NCBI GenBank assembly: GCA_009781425.1
Contig: WQYC01000008.1
Location: 1-64,000, forward strand
Reading direction: 5' to 3'
Length of the DNA: 64,000 nt
Origin: Oscillospiraceae bacterium
Lineage (GTDB): Bacteria; Bacillota; Clostridia; Oscillospirales; Ruminococcaceae
Shown here: piece by piece, positions 1-8,140 of the stretch
Layout of the letters: each line of letters begins with the position of its first letter
Numbering within the stretch: the stretch's first letter is position 1
The notes under the pieces: generated by a model
Told to the model about the DNA's origin: nothing
The model's database searches: none
Seen by the model: the letters and a program-made list of their open reading frames with translations, nothing else
Translations under genes and position numbers: made by a program

Positions 1-358
1 AACCATCAGCAGAGCAATTGCGGCACTTGACCACAATTTACCCACTGCTTGGTCTGTCAAAACCGCACCGACCTGCACCGCTGTCGGCGAGGAATCCAAG
101 AAGTGCTCGCGCTGTGATTACGAGGAAACGCAACCGATAGATACAATCAGCCACGCATACGGAGGATACAACCAAACGCAGGCACCGACTTGCTTGACCG
201 CAGGCACAGAAACCGCGACTTGTATCGGCTGTAACGAAACCATCAGCAGAGCAATTGCGGCACTTGACCACAATTTACCCGCGGAATGGTCAGTAAAAAC
301 TGCACCGACCTGCACCGCTGTCGGCGAGGAAGCCAAGAAATGCTCGCGCTGTGATTAC
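1..358 (+). repeat. 237-bp in-frame tandem repeat encoding the Cys-x-x-Cys modules
   Basis: Bases 1-120 recur almost unchanged from 238 to about 357, giving a period of 237 bp (79 codons). The copies differ by only a few substitutions (for example cactgctt versus cgcggaat). High nucleotide identity indicates recent duplication or homogenisation. The array probably extends upstream of the window. Confidence 0.85.
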
Positions 359-913
359 GAAATCACGCAAGTTATAACAACTCTTGCGCACACCTGGGTT
401 ACCAATACAAATGGTACGCACAATTGCGCAACAGTAAATGGATGCGGTATAATAAACGAAAATTGTAACCCTGACGGTGTAAGAGAAATTTGTAACAAGT
501 GCGGCTACATTCCTCCCGAATTAAACACCCCAAATAATCCAACCAAACCCGGCAACGGAGGAGATTTTAGCTATAGTTCCGGCGGTAGCTCTGGTACCGA
601 TTCCGGTTCGAGAAGTGATTCCGTCATCGTCGGTGAAGGAGGAGATACACCATCCGCAACAACGGAGTCTGATGATAAACCTACCGCATCACACATATAT
701 ACAACTGCAGACGCATTAAATATTCTAAGGCACGTTTACAGATTTATCAAATTAACCCCGAAGCAAATAAAGTTGTATGATTTTAATGAAGACGAGAATA
801 TCACAACGGCTAATGCATTGCAAATCTTGAGGTTTATAGCAGGATTAATTGATGAATTAGGAGACGGCATGGCTGAAAGGTCAACAGCTGTGAACCAAGT
901 TTTGAGGATTTAA
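1..913 (+). CDS. Dockerin-containing surface protein, 5'-truncated by the window edge
   Basis: The reading frame is open from base 2, so the gene starts outside the window; the ORF-track start at 194 is an internal TTG. The visible part begins with Cys-x-x-Cys modules (TCTAVGEEAKKCSRC and TCLTAGTETATCIGC types) of about 40 residues, alternating in a 79-residue tandem unit. A Pro/Gly/Ser linker follows, then a C-terminal type I dockerin with two F-hand-like segments (TTADALNILRHV and ITTANALQILRFIAGL). The first dockerin calcium loop is degenerate. Dockerins bind cohesins on scaffoldins or the cell surface, so this is probably an exported, surface-attached protein. The function of the Cys modules is unknown. 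A terminator follows the TAA. Partial gene; the dockerin call is firm. Confidence 0.8.
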   Translation, partial: TISRAIAALDHNLPTAWSVKTAPTCTAVGEESKKCSRCDYEETQPIDTISHAYGGYNQTQAPTCLTAGTETATCIGCNETISRAIAALDHNLPAEWSVKTAPTCTAVGEEAKKCSRCDYEITQVITTLAHTWVTNTNGTHNCATVNGCGIINENCNPDGVREICNKCGYIPPELNTPNNPTKPGNGGDFSYSSGGSSGTDSGSRSDSVIVGEGGDTPSATTESDDKPTASHIYTTADALNILRHVYRFIKLTPKQIKLYDFNEDENITTANALQILRFIAGLIDELGDGMAERSTAVNQVLRI

Positions 914-941
914 AAAAAGTAGATTTATAGGAACGATAAAA

Positions 942-972
942 AATAAAGACGACTTCGGTCGTCTTTATTTTA
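942..972. terminator. Bidirectional intrinsic terminator
   Basis: AAAGACGAC-TTCG-GTCGTCTTT stem with a stable UUCG tetraloop, flanked by A-rich and T-rich tracts. It lies between the convergent dockerin gene and GH18 gene and can serve both strands. Confidence 0.9.
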
Positions 973-1018
973 TTCCACCCATTTTATCTTTAACGGAAAA
1001 ACATTGATTTATATGTTC

Positions 1019-1969
1019 TTATCTCCGTAGCATCGGAAGGACATAATTCTGCGCGTTACGGGCAAAGTTATACTCGTTTGTTGCGTCCCATTGCACGCTC
1101 CACGTCATTATGCCGCCGAGGCAGCTGTACGGGCACTGACATATTTCAAAGTCACCGCGGAAGCCTGTTGTAAGTCTGCGGAAGGCCTCGTTAATTTGCG
1201 CGTTTGTGAGGTAGCCGTTATAAGCGGCGCGGGGGGTCGCAGGCAGTCCCACCGAAACTTTATTTGGCGCTAAACCGGGGAAATAGACACCTGTGTCAGC
1301 GATTCTGAAGCCGCGGATAATCGCTTCGGTCAGGTAAACTATGAAGTCTACCGTGCCTGATTCGTAGGGGCGGTAGTTGAGTCCGTACATTGAGCCGCTG
1401 TTGTAATACTGCATATGTACTCTTGTGATACGGTTTCCGAAGTGCAGAATGATTGGCAGGTAATTCCCCCAGTGCCCGCCGTAGCGTGCGATTCCCCCTA
1501 CCAAGTTCAACGTTTCGGGTGCCATCGTAAGCATAAATCCGCGCGGGAACGAATGCATAACCGCGTCAATGCCGTCGATTACACCCTTGACCGTGCCTGT
1601 GGGATTCCACGGATTCCCTGTGACTAACATTCCGTCCTCAACGTCGATGTCAACGCCGTCCACGCCTAAATCGCGGCAGATTGCGTACAAACTGTCTGCG
1701 AAACGTCTTACCTTTGCGGGGGTGTCGAGCGTTACGGTTACGCCGCCGCCGCCGACCGAAACGAGAACTTTTTGTCCTCGGCTTTGTAAGGTGCGAACGC
1801 AGTTTCTTGTGGGAATGTCGGGACCCGCCCACCTGCACACCCCCTGACTATCCGGCGCAACGAATGCCAAAATCACCTCATTATACATCGCCGGCACAGA
1901 CGTAAGCGGAACTCTGGCGCGTCCGGGCAGGTTCCAGCTCTGCCAGTAACCCGAAAGTACGGGTTTCAT
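1019..1969 (-). CDS. Glycoside hydrolase family 18 (chitinase/endo-N-acetylglucosaminidase type)
   Basis: The 316-residue protein shows the GH18 core: an SVGGGG strand (about residues 71-76), the catalytic DGVDIDVE motif (DxxDxDxE, acid Glu111), and the barrel-closing Trp in GIMTWSVQWD near the C-terminus. The family hydrolyses beta-1,4-GlcNAc linkages by substrate-assisted catalysis. There is no signal peptide (it starts MKPVLSGYWQSW) and no carbohydrate-binding module, so it is either cytosolic, acting on imported chito-oligosaccharides, or non-classically exported. AAGGAGATG precedes the start at good spacing. A perfect inverted repeat lies just upstream in the leader. It is divergent from the dockerin gene at 2110. 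Confidence 0.9.
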   Translation of the reverse strand: MKPVLSGYWQSWNLPGRARVPLTSVPAMYNEVILAFVAPDSQGVCRWAGPDIPTRNCVRTLQSRGQKVLVSVGGGGVTVTLDTPAKVRRFADSLYAICRDLGVDGVDIDVEDGMLVTGNPWNPTGTVKGVIDGIDAVMHSFPRGFMLTMAPETLNLVGGIARYGGHWGNYLPIILHFGNRITRVHMQYYNSGSMYGLNYRPYESGTVDFIVYLTEAIIRGFRIADTGVYFPGLAPNKVSVGLPATPRAAYNGYLTNAQINEAFRRLTTGFRGDFEICQCPYSCLGGIMTWSVQWDATNEYNFARNAQNYVLPMLRR

Positions 1970-1996
1970 ATAAAATCATCTCCTTATGTAAAAAAT

Positions 1997-2026
1997 CTAC
2001 CTAAACTTATTTATGAGTTTAGGTAG
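1997..2026 (-). promoter_or_regulatory. Perfect 11-bp inverted repeat in the GH18 leader (operator or attenuator)
   Basis: CTACCTAAACT and AGTTTAGGTAG are separated by 8 bases. Read on the minus strand, the hairpin is followed by ATTTTTT and then the GH18 ribosome binding site, so it looks like a terminator placed just before the start codon. It could instead be a repressor operator for the divergent pair. Confidence 0.6.
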
Positions 2027-2049
2027 CAGTATTCACATTATATGCGGAG

Positions 2050-2078
2050 TTGACTTTTTTGGTAATCTATGTTATAAT
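2050..2078 (+). promoter_or_regulatory. Sigma-A-type promoter for the dockerin protein gene
   Basis: TTGACT, 17-base spacer, TATAAT. It lies 31 bases before the chosen ATG at 2110. Confidence 0.85.
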
Positions 2079-2109
2079 TTAGAAAATAATGCAAAAATTG
2101 GAGGAAATT

Positions 2110-3939
2110 ATGAAAAAGCGTGTTGTTTCTATATTTATTGCGGCAGTTATGCTTGTATCGCTTGTTTCGGCGATGCCGGCGGCGGCGAACACCGCAAAAA
2201 CCGAGCTGCAACAGCTCGTAAACAGCTTCACGGAAGAGTTTCTCGAAACCGAGCTCTATACATACGGCACTGTAAGCTTTATCAGATTTGAATATGCCTT
2301 TGAGTACGCCGAGTATGTTTTAGCAGATAACAAGTCGGAATCACGCGATTTCACAACTGCAAAATTTCTTCTTGAAACAGCTCGCGATAATCTGTTAAAG
2401 AAAACATTAGAAGACCTTGAGGCTCTTTTAGCTTCAACAAAAGCAGTCTATGACGCCAATAATGTTTTTAATGCAAGAGGCGACTTGATTTATCAAAGTC
2501 ATCAGTTTAATTCTTTTAAACTGGGTTATGAAATGGTAGAGTTATTAATTTTTATTGAAGAAGATGATACGAATATTATCACTGATTTTTGGGAATATCT
2601 CACCGAAGCTTTTGAAAATCTTGAAAAAATGCCGGTAGTAACAAAAGCCGAAGCCGACGCACTTATGACAGAAATCGATAAAACGCTTCTCCTGCGCACT
2701 AAATTCTCAGACAGCCAAAGAGGTGAAGCAGATACGCCATGGGGCGAACGGGTTACCTCTTATCGAATCGATTATACCTCAAATACATTTCCGTTAACAT
2801 GGGGTGTTTTATGGGAAGGCAACAATTATTTGCGTACAGGTGAATATTGGGCTTACTTTTACCCATACGATTATGGAGTTTATAAATTTGAAAATGAATA
2901 TCATAAAATTTTCAACCTCGGCGGTGTAACATCAACCACTGATTATGATTTAGTTGAAACTTATTATGCTTTAACGAGAACCATTGCTATGATTAATAAT
3001 TTTGTAGATGAATATACTGACATTATTATCGAAGAAACCTTGAAAACAAAAGCAGAGTTGAATGACCTCATACAGTCTGCGTTTGACATTACCAATGTTA
3101 GCCCTTTCTTTATTGATTTATTCTCTAATTTGATTTTTGCGCGTTTAGACGCGATTTTTGTACATAACAAAGCTTTTACAGCAGAAGAAATAGCCGACAA
3201 GGACGACCAAAGAGAATATGGAAAAGCTTATGATGATTTAAATAACACTATCAATGCTTATAACCAGATACTTGAAAGATTCCCTGTTTCTATGAATGAT
3301 GTTATCGACCTTTTAAACAGCTCTTCAAACACGGCTGACAAAAATGTAATAGAAAAAAGAACCGCGCTTGCAATAGCGATTCTTGACAATGTGTGGGAGT
3401 CTGATTTAGGCACATCGCAAACATTCATGGGAAGATTTTTTAAAGTTAACGGTGATATTGACAAAGGAATATATCTCAGAGCTTTTGACAGATGGGGTTA
3501 TCCCCACCCGTTCCCTGCATATACAGCTTATATAGAACTGCTTGAAGCGGTTGAGAATAAATGCGCTGTCAGTCACGACTGGAACGACTGGGTAATAATA
3601 ACTCCCGCAACAAGAACCGCAGAGGGTAAGCGCGAGAGAACCTGCAAGAATTGCAGTGAAAAAGAACCGGGAACAATTCCGAAAATAACAGGCGGCGGCG
3701 GGGGCGGCGGCAATAACACACCTACACCTCCCGCTGAAACACCGCCTGTGACTCCTCCTCCTGCCGCTCCCGAAAAGCCTCACGAATACACCACAGGCGA
3801 CGCGCTGATAATTTTGCGTTATGTTGCAGGATTGATTGAATTAACAGAAGAGCAGAAAAAATTATTTGATATGAACGGCGACGGCGAGGTTAATACTGCC
3901 GACGCGCTCGCGATTCTTCGTAAGGTCGCGGGTTTATAA
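2110..3939 (+). CDS. Secreted dockerin-containing protein
   Basis: The start is ATG 2110, preceded by GGAGGAAATT; the ORF-track start seven codons upstream lacks a site. A Lys/Arg-then-hydrophobic signal peptide ends near MPAAANT (about residue 27). Most of the protein (to about residue 490) is an alpha-helical region that I do not recognise, rich in YEYAEY/DLEALL-like segments. A single Cys-x-x-Cys module (RTCKNCSEKEPG) follows, then a Gly/Pro-rich linker and a C-terminal type I dockerin with one good calcium loop (DMNGDGEVNTADALAILRKVAGL). The Cys-module plus dockerin layout matches the truncated gene at the window start, so the two probably share an anchoring system. It is monocistronic, with its own promoter and terminator. 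Confidence 0.85.
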   Translation: MKKRVVSIFIAAVMLVSLVSAMPAAANTAKTELQQLVNSFTEEFLETELYTYGTVSFIRFEYAFEYAEYVLADNKSESRDFTTAKFLLETARDNLLKKTLEDLEALLASTKAVYDANNVFNARGDLIYQSHQFNSFKLGYEMVELLIFIEEDDTNIITDFWEYLTEAFENLEKMPVVTKAEADALMTEIDKTLLLRTKFSDSQRGEADTPWGERVTSYRIDYTSNTFPLTWGVLWEGNNYLRTGEYWAYFYPYDYGVYKFENEYHKIFNLGGVTSTTDYDLVETYYALTRTIAMINNFVDEYTDIIIEETLKTKAELNDLIQSAFDITNVSPFFIDLFSNLIFARLDAIFVHNKAFTAEEIADKDDQREYGKAYDDLNNTINAYNQILERFPVSMNDVIDLLNSSSNTADKNVIEKRTALAIAILDNVWESDLGTSQTFMGRFFKVNGDIDKGIYLRAFDRWGYPHPFPAYTAYIELLEAVENKCAVSHDWNDWVIITPATRTAEGKRERTCKNCSEKEPGTIPKITGGGGGGGNNTPTPPAETPPVTPPPAAPEKPHEYTTGDALIILRYVAGLIELTEEQKKLFDMNGDGEVNTADALAILRKVAGL

Positions 3940-3950
3940 AATAAAACAAA

Positions 3951-3984
3951 CAATCGGGAGCATTAGCTCCCGATTGTTATTTTA
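3951..3984 (+). terminator. Intrinsic terminator
   Basis: CAATCGGGAGC-atta-GCTCCCGATTG followed by TTATTTTAT, right after the dockerin gene. Its 3' edge meets the stop codon of the convergent membrane-protein gene at 3977. Confidence 0.9.
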
Positions 3985-4528
3985 TACGTTTCAAAAACTT
4001 AGGCTTCAGCCATTTTTCAATCGCATATTGCAATTGACTGAGGCAGAATTCGTAGCAGAAAAACGCAATGTTCGCTGTGCCCCAAAAGACGAAAACCGCC
4101 AAGTCGCCGAAGCGTTCCATGCCTTCGAGTACCTTTTCGACTTCAATGAAAATCGTAATTACTTGAAAGGCGGCAACGCAGGCGGCGTTGAAGACGAGAA
4201 GCTTCGCAAAAAAGCGCAGGACTATTGATTTGATTACGACAAGCTTATCTCTTATAATCGGATAATAACCGAAAAACGCTATGTAAACTATATTCGCTTC
4301 GACCGAGTGCGGCAGAAGAATCAAGAGCAGCAGGGAGGAAGCCGCGAAAGAGAGCAAAGCCCACTTGTAACTGATAAAAAAGCAAATCGACCAGATGAAT
4401 ATACCCGAAACCGCGGGGACAGCGTATGCGAAGCCGGGTATAAGCGAAATCAGCATAATCATTACGGCTAAAGCGCAAATGATTCCGCAGTAGGCGACCT
4501 TGTGACTTATTCGTTTAAAATTCCCCAT
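3977..4528 (-). CDS. Small multi-pass membrane protein, unrecognised
   Basis: I chose ATG 4528 (MGNFKRISHK), preceded by GGAGTG at good spacing, rather than the longer ORF. The product of about 183 residues has four to five hydrophobic helices (CGIICALAVMIMLISLIPGF, IFIWSICFFIS, LLSFAASSLLLLILL, VFNAACVAAFQVITIFI). The general look, with a short loop holding a proline, resembles small S-component-like transport proteins, but no diagnostic motif is visible, so I assign no function. It is divergent from the marR-type gene with 105 bases between them, so co-regulation by that regulator is plausible. Confidence 0.65.
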   Translation of the reverse strand: MGNFKRISHKVAYCGIICALAVMIMLISLIPGFAYAVPAVSGIFIWSICFFISYKWALLSFAASSLLLLILLPHSVEANIVYIAFFGYYPIIRDKLVVIKSIVLRFFAKLLVFNAACVAAFQVITIFIEVEKVLEGMERFGDLAVFVFWGTANIAFFCYEFCLSQLQYAIEKWLKPKFLKRIK

Positions 4529-4571
4529 TTTCGTCACTCCATTAGTTGTTTTTATATTTCTTGTTTTTCTA

Positions 4572-4600
4572 TTGACATTTGAGCCTTGAAAGTATATTAT
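4572..4600 (+). promoter_or_regulatory. Sigma-A-type promoter for the MarR-family gene
   Basis: TTGACA, 17-base spacer, TATTAT, 33 bases upstream of the ATG at 4634. It lies in the divergent intergenic region shared with the membrane protein. Confidence 0.85.
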
Positions 4601-4633
4601 TATAAGTAAGATATTGAAAAGGGAGTGCAATTT

Positions 4634-5104
4634 ATGGCAAAAGCAACTAAGAAATCAAGAGGTACATCGGTATCGCTCTCGATTGATATAACCAAGCTTT
4701 TCGACGCGCAAATGAAGGTCGAAATGCTTAAAAACGGCATGAAGGCGTCATACAGACAGCTGCTTCATTCGCTCTCCCTCAAAGATGGCATAACCCAGCT
4801 CGACCTCGTGAAAATTACAAAGCTGAAAGCACCGACAATCAGCACAACCCTGCGCAATATGGAAGCCGCAGGCTTTATCACGCGCGAAGCAGACAAGGAC
4901 GACGCAAGAGCTACCCGCGTCTTCATAACCGAAAAGGGTAGGGAGGCTGACAAAAAAACGCGCAGCGGCGCATCTAAAATAGAGCGGAGCTTCCTATCCT
5001 GCTTAACAGCGGAGGAGAAAGAACAATTATCAGCTTTGCTCGGCAAAATAAAAGAAAACGCACAGAGAATCAGCGGTGAAGATATTGACGAAAATGATTC
5101 GTAG
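4634..5104 (+). CDS. MarR-family winged-helix transcriptional regulator
   Basis: The start is ATG 4634 (MAKATKKSRG), behind GGGAG at 8 bases; the GTG at 4625 in the ORF track is too close to that site. The 156-residue product has the MarR layout: N-terminal dimerisation helix, recognition region (LDLVKITKLKAPTISTTLRNMEAAGFI), a wing with charged residues (EADKDDARATRVFITEKGRE), and C-terminal dimer helices (SFLSCLTAEEKEQLSALL). The family represses neighbouring genes and usually itself, with release by small phenolic or oxidant ligands. The divergent membrane protein is the obvious candidate target. The stop codon TAG lies inside a palindromic repeat that begins one base earlier. Confidence 0.9.
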   Translation: MAKATKKSRGTSVSLSIDITKLFDAQMKVEMLKNGMKASYRQLLHSLSLKDGITQLDLVKITKLKAPTISTTLRNMEAAGFITREADKDDARATRVFITEKGREADKKTRSGASKIERSFLSCLTAEEKEQLSALLGKIKENAQRISGEDIDENDS

Positions 5105-5148
5105 GGAACGCATTCATGCGTTCCGGCACGGATGAATCCGCGCCCTAC
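5101..5148. repeat. 48-bp palindromic dispersed repeat ending in GTAGGG/CCCTAC
   Basis: The ends are GTAGGG and CCCTAC. Inside are two short hairpins, GGAACGCA-ttca-TGCGTTCC and CGGAT-ga-ATCCG. This design is typical of small REP- or MITE-like elements scattered between genes in Firmicutes. It supplies the stop codon of the upstream MarR gene and sits only five bases from the end of the convergent gene. Confidence 0.7.
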
Positions 5149-5153
5149 ATATT

Positions 5154-5696
5154 TCAATACAACAGACCTATTTCCGAATCGTAGTCATCAAGAATAAGCC
5201 TTAACGCCGTATACGCGATAATGTCGTAAACATTATCCGGAGCGGTGTTAAATTTTACGGGGATTTCAAGCGGCTGTATTTTTTTTCCCGAAAACGCCGT
5301 AATTTCACGGTTCAGCGAAATTACAATCCCGTCGTAGGTCAGGCTTGTGTAAGAAAGCGTGTCACGCCCGCTCTTGCCGCAAGAAATTACCCGCTGACCT
5401 AAAAGCTCGAGCCGTTCAAGCTGTTGTGTGTTTTCGGAATTGGCGATTACTATACTTTTTTCGGGAAGCAGGGCAGTCGGAACCTCGCCGAAATCCTTCA
5501 TAACGACAATGCACTCGTTAAGCTCCGCAAGCTCTATATGCGGAGCGTCAAGCACGAGAATGTCGTAGCCCTTTCCAAGCCGCGAAACCGCGCTGTCTTT
5601 GATATAAGTAACGCTGTAAGTATTGGTGAGATTGCTTTTTATAAGGCTTTCAAGCCCTGTATCATCGCGCTCTCCGATTAAAAATACGGTAGTCAG
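5154..5696 (-). CDS. Conserved-looking protein of unknown function, probable CTG start
   Basis: The ORF-track start at 5555 cuts off a well-formed N-terminus. The frame stays open upstream and encodes LTTVFLIGERDDTGLESL, with GGGAG placed nine bases before a CTG at 5696 (an ATT at 5702 is the other option). No ATG, GTG or TTG fits that site. The product is about 181 residues, with alternating hydrophobic strands (VFLIG, YDILVLDAP, ECIVVMKD, KSIVIAN, GQRVISCG, GIVISLN), suggesting a Rossmann-like alpha/beta fold. There is no P-loop and I do not recognise the family. It is last in the minus-strand block, 59 bases after the oxidoreductase gamma subunit. Confidence 0.6.
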   Translation of the reverse strand: MTTVFLIGERDDTGLESLIKSNLTNTYSVTYIKDSAVSRLGKGYDILVLDAPHIELAELNECIVVMKDFGEVPTALLPEKSIVIANSENTQQLERLELLGQRVISCGKSGRDTLSYTSLTYDGIVISLNREITAFSGKKIQPLEIPVKFNTAPDNVYDIIAYTALRLILDDYDSEIGLLY

Positions 5697-5755
5697 GATA
5701 ATTCACTCCCTTTCGGAATTAGAATTACCTGATTACCGCAGTTTTATGCACAAAT

Positions 5756-6301
5756 TTAATATTCTGCTCCGATTTTGAGTGCTTTCATGTTAAGGTCGAA
5801 CAAGTGCTCTTTGCCCTCGGTGACAAGCTTCATCGCTTTTTCTACAGTTTCCGCAGAAGCGAAGCCTGTTTCCTTGATTAATTTGCCGAGCATGATGATA
5901 TTCGCCATGCCTACCAAATTATTGTCAAGAGCAAGCTGAGTTGCAGGAAGGTTGAAAACCTCTACGCCGTCAACAGGCTTTGAAGCCGACGCGTCAGAAT
6001 TTGCGAGCGTCGAGTCGACGAAGGCTTTGCCGCCGCTTGCGACTGTGCCGATGAATTTATCGTAGCTGGGGCCGTTCATGGCAATCAGCAGGTTCGGGCT
6101 TGCAACGACGGGCGAGCCGATGGGTGTATCGCTGATTACAACCGAGCAGTTGCAGGTACCGCCGCGCATAGCGGGACCGTAAGCGGGGAACCAGGTTACT
6201 TCCTTGCCGTCAAGCAAGCCGATTTCAGCAAGCATTTTCGCGCCGAAAAGCACGCCTTGTCCGCCGAAGCCCGCGGTTAAAATTTCATAAGCTTTACTCA
6301 T
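5756..6301 (-). CDS. 2-oxoacid:ferredoxin oxidoreductase, gamma subunit
   Basis: The 181-residue protein has the gamma-domain signature near its N-terminus ([22 protein letters not shown]) followed by the typical [19 protein letters not shown] segment. In this enzyme class the gamma subunit holds CoA and stabilises the complex that oxidatively decarboxylates a 2-oxoacid to acyl-CoA while reducing ferredoxin. Its ATG shares one base with the beta subunit stop, so the genes are translationally coupled. The gene order delta-alpha-beta-gamma fits 2-oxoisovalerate (Vor) or 2-oxoglutarate (Kor) enzymes; the sequence alone does not settle which. Cytosolic. Confidence 0.9.
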   Translation of the reverse strand: MSKAYEILTAGFGGQGVLFGAKMLAEIGLLDGKEVTWFPAYGPAMRGGTCNCSVVISDTPIGSPVVASPNLLIAMNGPSYDKFIGTVASGGKAFVDSTLANSDASASKPVDGVEVFNLPATQLALDNNLVGMANIIMLGKLIKETGFASAETVEKAMKLVTEGKEHLFDLNMKALKIGAEY

Positions 6302-7044
6302 TATACGTTCCCTCCTTTGTCAGCGTATACTCCGAGCGGGTAATAAGGGAGCATATTTTCTTTAAGCCAGTCAAGAGCTTTAAGCGGTGTAAGTCCCCAG
6401 TTTGTGGGGCAGGTGGAAAGAACTTCAACCATTGAGAAGCCTTTTTTAGCTTTCTGAACCTCAAAGGCTTTTCTGATTGCCTTTTTAGTTGTGGCTATGC
6501 TCTTAGGGTCAACGGTCATAGTACGTTCAATATAAGTTGCGCCATCAAGGGTAGCGAGCATTTCAGAAACTCTTACGGGGAAACCCTCTCTCGAGGTTTC
6601 TCTGCCGTAAGGCGTAGTCTGCGTGAACTGACCGGGCAGGGTAGTGGGTGCCATTTGCCCGCCTGTCATGCCGTAAATTGCATTATTTACGAAGATAACA
6701 GTGATATTTTCACCTCTTGCCGCCGCGTGAACAGTTTCGGCTGTGCCGATTGCCGCCAAGTCGCCGTCGCCTTGGTATGTAAATACAAACTTGTCGGGGT
6801 TTGCGCGCTTAACGCCGGTAGCAACTGCGGGAGCACGTCCGTGCGAAGCCTGCATCATATCGCAGTTAAAATAATTATATTCAAGAACTGAACAACCAAC
6901 GGGGCAAATCCCGACGGTATCGCCTTCGATACCCATTTCGTCGATTACTTCTGCTACTAAGCGGTGAATAATCCCGTGGGTACAGCCGGGGCAGTAGTGA
7001 GTCGGTGTATCAATTAAAGCGTTTGGTCTTTTGAAATCAGGCAT
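6301..7044 (-). CDS. 2-oxoacid:ferredoxin oxidoreductase, beta (thiamine diphosphate) subunit
   Basis: The 247-residue protein begins with the CPGCTHG iron-sulfur/TPP-loop motif and carries the TPP-binding GDGD...N block (FTYQGDGDLAAIGTAE and FVNNAIYGMTGGQ). It supplies the thiamine diphosphate site where the 2-oxoacid is decarboxylated. The stop overlaps the start of the gamma subunit and its own start overlaps the alpha stop, which keeps the subunits in step. At this length it is a separate beta chain, not the fused pyruvate enzyme. Substrate preference (branched-chain versus 2-oxoglutarate) is not readable. Confidence 0.93.
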   Translation of the reverse strand: MPDFKRPNALIDTPTHYCPGCTHGIIHRLVAEVIDEMGIEGDTVGICPVGCSVLEYNYFNCDMMQASHGRAPAVATGVKRANPDKFVFTYQGDGDLAAIGTAETVHAAARGENITVIFVNNAIYGMTGGQMAPTTLPGQFTQTTPYGRETSREGFPVRVSEMLATLDGATYIERTMTVDPKSIATTKKAIRKAFEVQKAKKGFSMVEVLSTCPTNWGLTPLKALDWLKENMLPYYPLGVYADKGGNV

Positions 7045-8096
7045 TAATACTTACCTCCTAATTCTTTAATTTTCTTGAAGATTTCAACAGGATTCGGCAC
7101 GAAGCCGCCCTGACGTCCGTAGAACTCTACAGGAAGCTTGAACTCAAGTGCCATTTTTACATCGTCTATCATTTGTCCCATCGACATTTCAGAAACTAAA
7201 ACTGCTTTCGCGTTTTTTGTAGCTTCTTTAAGTTGTTTTTCGGGGAAGGGCCAAAGGGTTTTAGGGCGGAAAACTCCTGCGTTTATGCCCTCTGCACGTG
7301 CCATTTCAACTGCGCTTTTTACTACTCTTGAGGTTGAGCCGTAAGCCGCGACAACTATGTCTGCGTCCTTGTCAAACTCGGCGTCAGTTTCGGCTTCAAC
7401 TATTTTCGTATAACGCTCGAAGCGTTCGTTTACGCACTTTTCTAAGACGAGAGCATCTAAGTAGAGCGAGTTTGTTATGTTCTTTTTGCGCTTGCCGCCG
7501 TGACCGTTTGCGCCGTAGGGATAGACCTCGGCGTTGTTTTTAATGTTGCCGAAGCTTACGGGTTCCATCATCTGTCCGAGAAGCCCGTCCGCAAGAATCA
7601 TAACAGGAGTGCGGTATTTTTCAGCGATTTCAAACGCTTTAACAGTCATGTCAACCATTTCCTGCACAGAGTTCGGTGCGAGTGTCGGGATTTTTAAGTC
7701 ACCATGACCTATTGCTTTAGTAGCCTGGAAGTAATCCGCCTGTGACGGCTGAATTGTACCGAGACCGGGACCTCCGCGCTGAATATTTACGATTACACAG
7801 GGTAAATCTGCACCCGCAAGGTACGAAATACCCTCGGCTTTGAGAGAGATACCGGGTGAGGAGGAGCTTGTCATACAGCGCACGCCGCTCCCTGCACAGC
7901 CGTAAACCATATGTATTGCGCCTATTTCGGATTCAGCCTGTACGAACACGCCGCCGTCGATTTTCGGCAGAGCCTTTGACATATAAGCGGTGATTTCATT
8001 CTGCGGCGTAATCGGATAACCGAAGTAGCTTTTACAGCCCGAGCGGATTGCCGCCTCGGCGCACGCCTCGTTGCCTTTCATAAGAACCTTGTTCAT
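7044..8096 (-). CDS. 2-oxoacid:ferredoxin oxidoreductase, alpha subunit (VorB/KorA type)
   Basis: The 350-residue protein has the pyrimidine-binding domain (GNEACAEAAIRSGCKSYFGYPITPQNEI, ESEIGAIHMVYGCAGSG, SSSPGISLKAEGISYLAG) and the later transketolase C-like domain (DIVVAAYGSTSRVVKSAVEMAR...GVFRPKTLWPFPEKQL). Together with the beta chain it forms the active site. The order ferredoxin-like delta, alpha, beta, gamma matches clostridial vor/kor operons, used to ferment branched-chain amino acids or to make acyl-CoA. AAGGAG-type sites precede it, and a 44-base gap separates it from the delta subunit. Confidence 0.92.
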   Translation of the reverse strand: MNKVLMKGNEACAEAAIRSGCKSYFGYPITPQNEITAYMSKALPKIDGGVFVQAESEIGAIHMVYGCAGSGVRCMTSSSSPGISLKAEGISYLAGADLPCVIVNIQRGGPGLGTIQPSQADYFQATKAIGHGDLKIPTLAPNSVQEMVDMTVKAFEIAEKYRTPVMILADGLLGQMMEPVSFGNIKNNAEVYPYGANGHGGKRKKNITNSLYLDALVLEKCVNERFERYTKIVEAETDAEFDKDADIVVAAYGSTSRVVKSAVEMARAEGINAGVFRPKTLWPFPEKQLKEATKNAKAVLVSEMSMGQMIDDVKMALEFKLPVEFYGRQGGFVPNPVEIFKKIKELGGKY

Positions 8097-8140
8097 GTTT
8101 TTCTCCTTTATTATAATAAGATTAATTTACAAAACAGGCA

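Noticed and set aside
4625-4633. GTG start for the MarR gene
   Set aside because: It begins at the edge of the GGGAG site; the ATG at 4634 has proper spacing.
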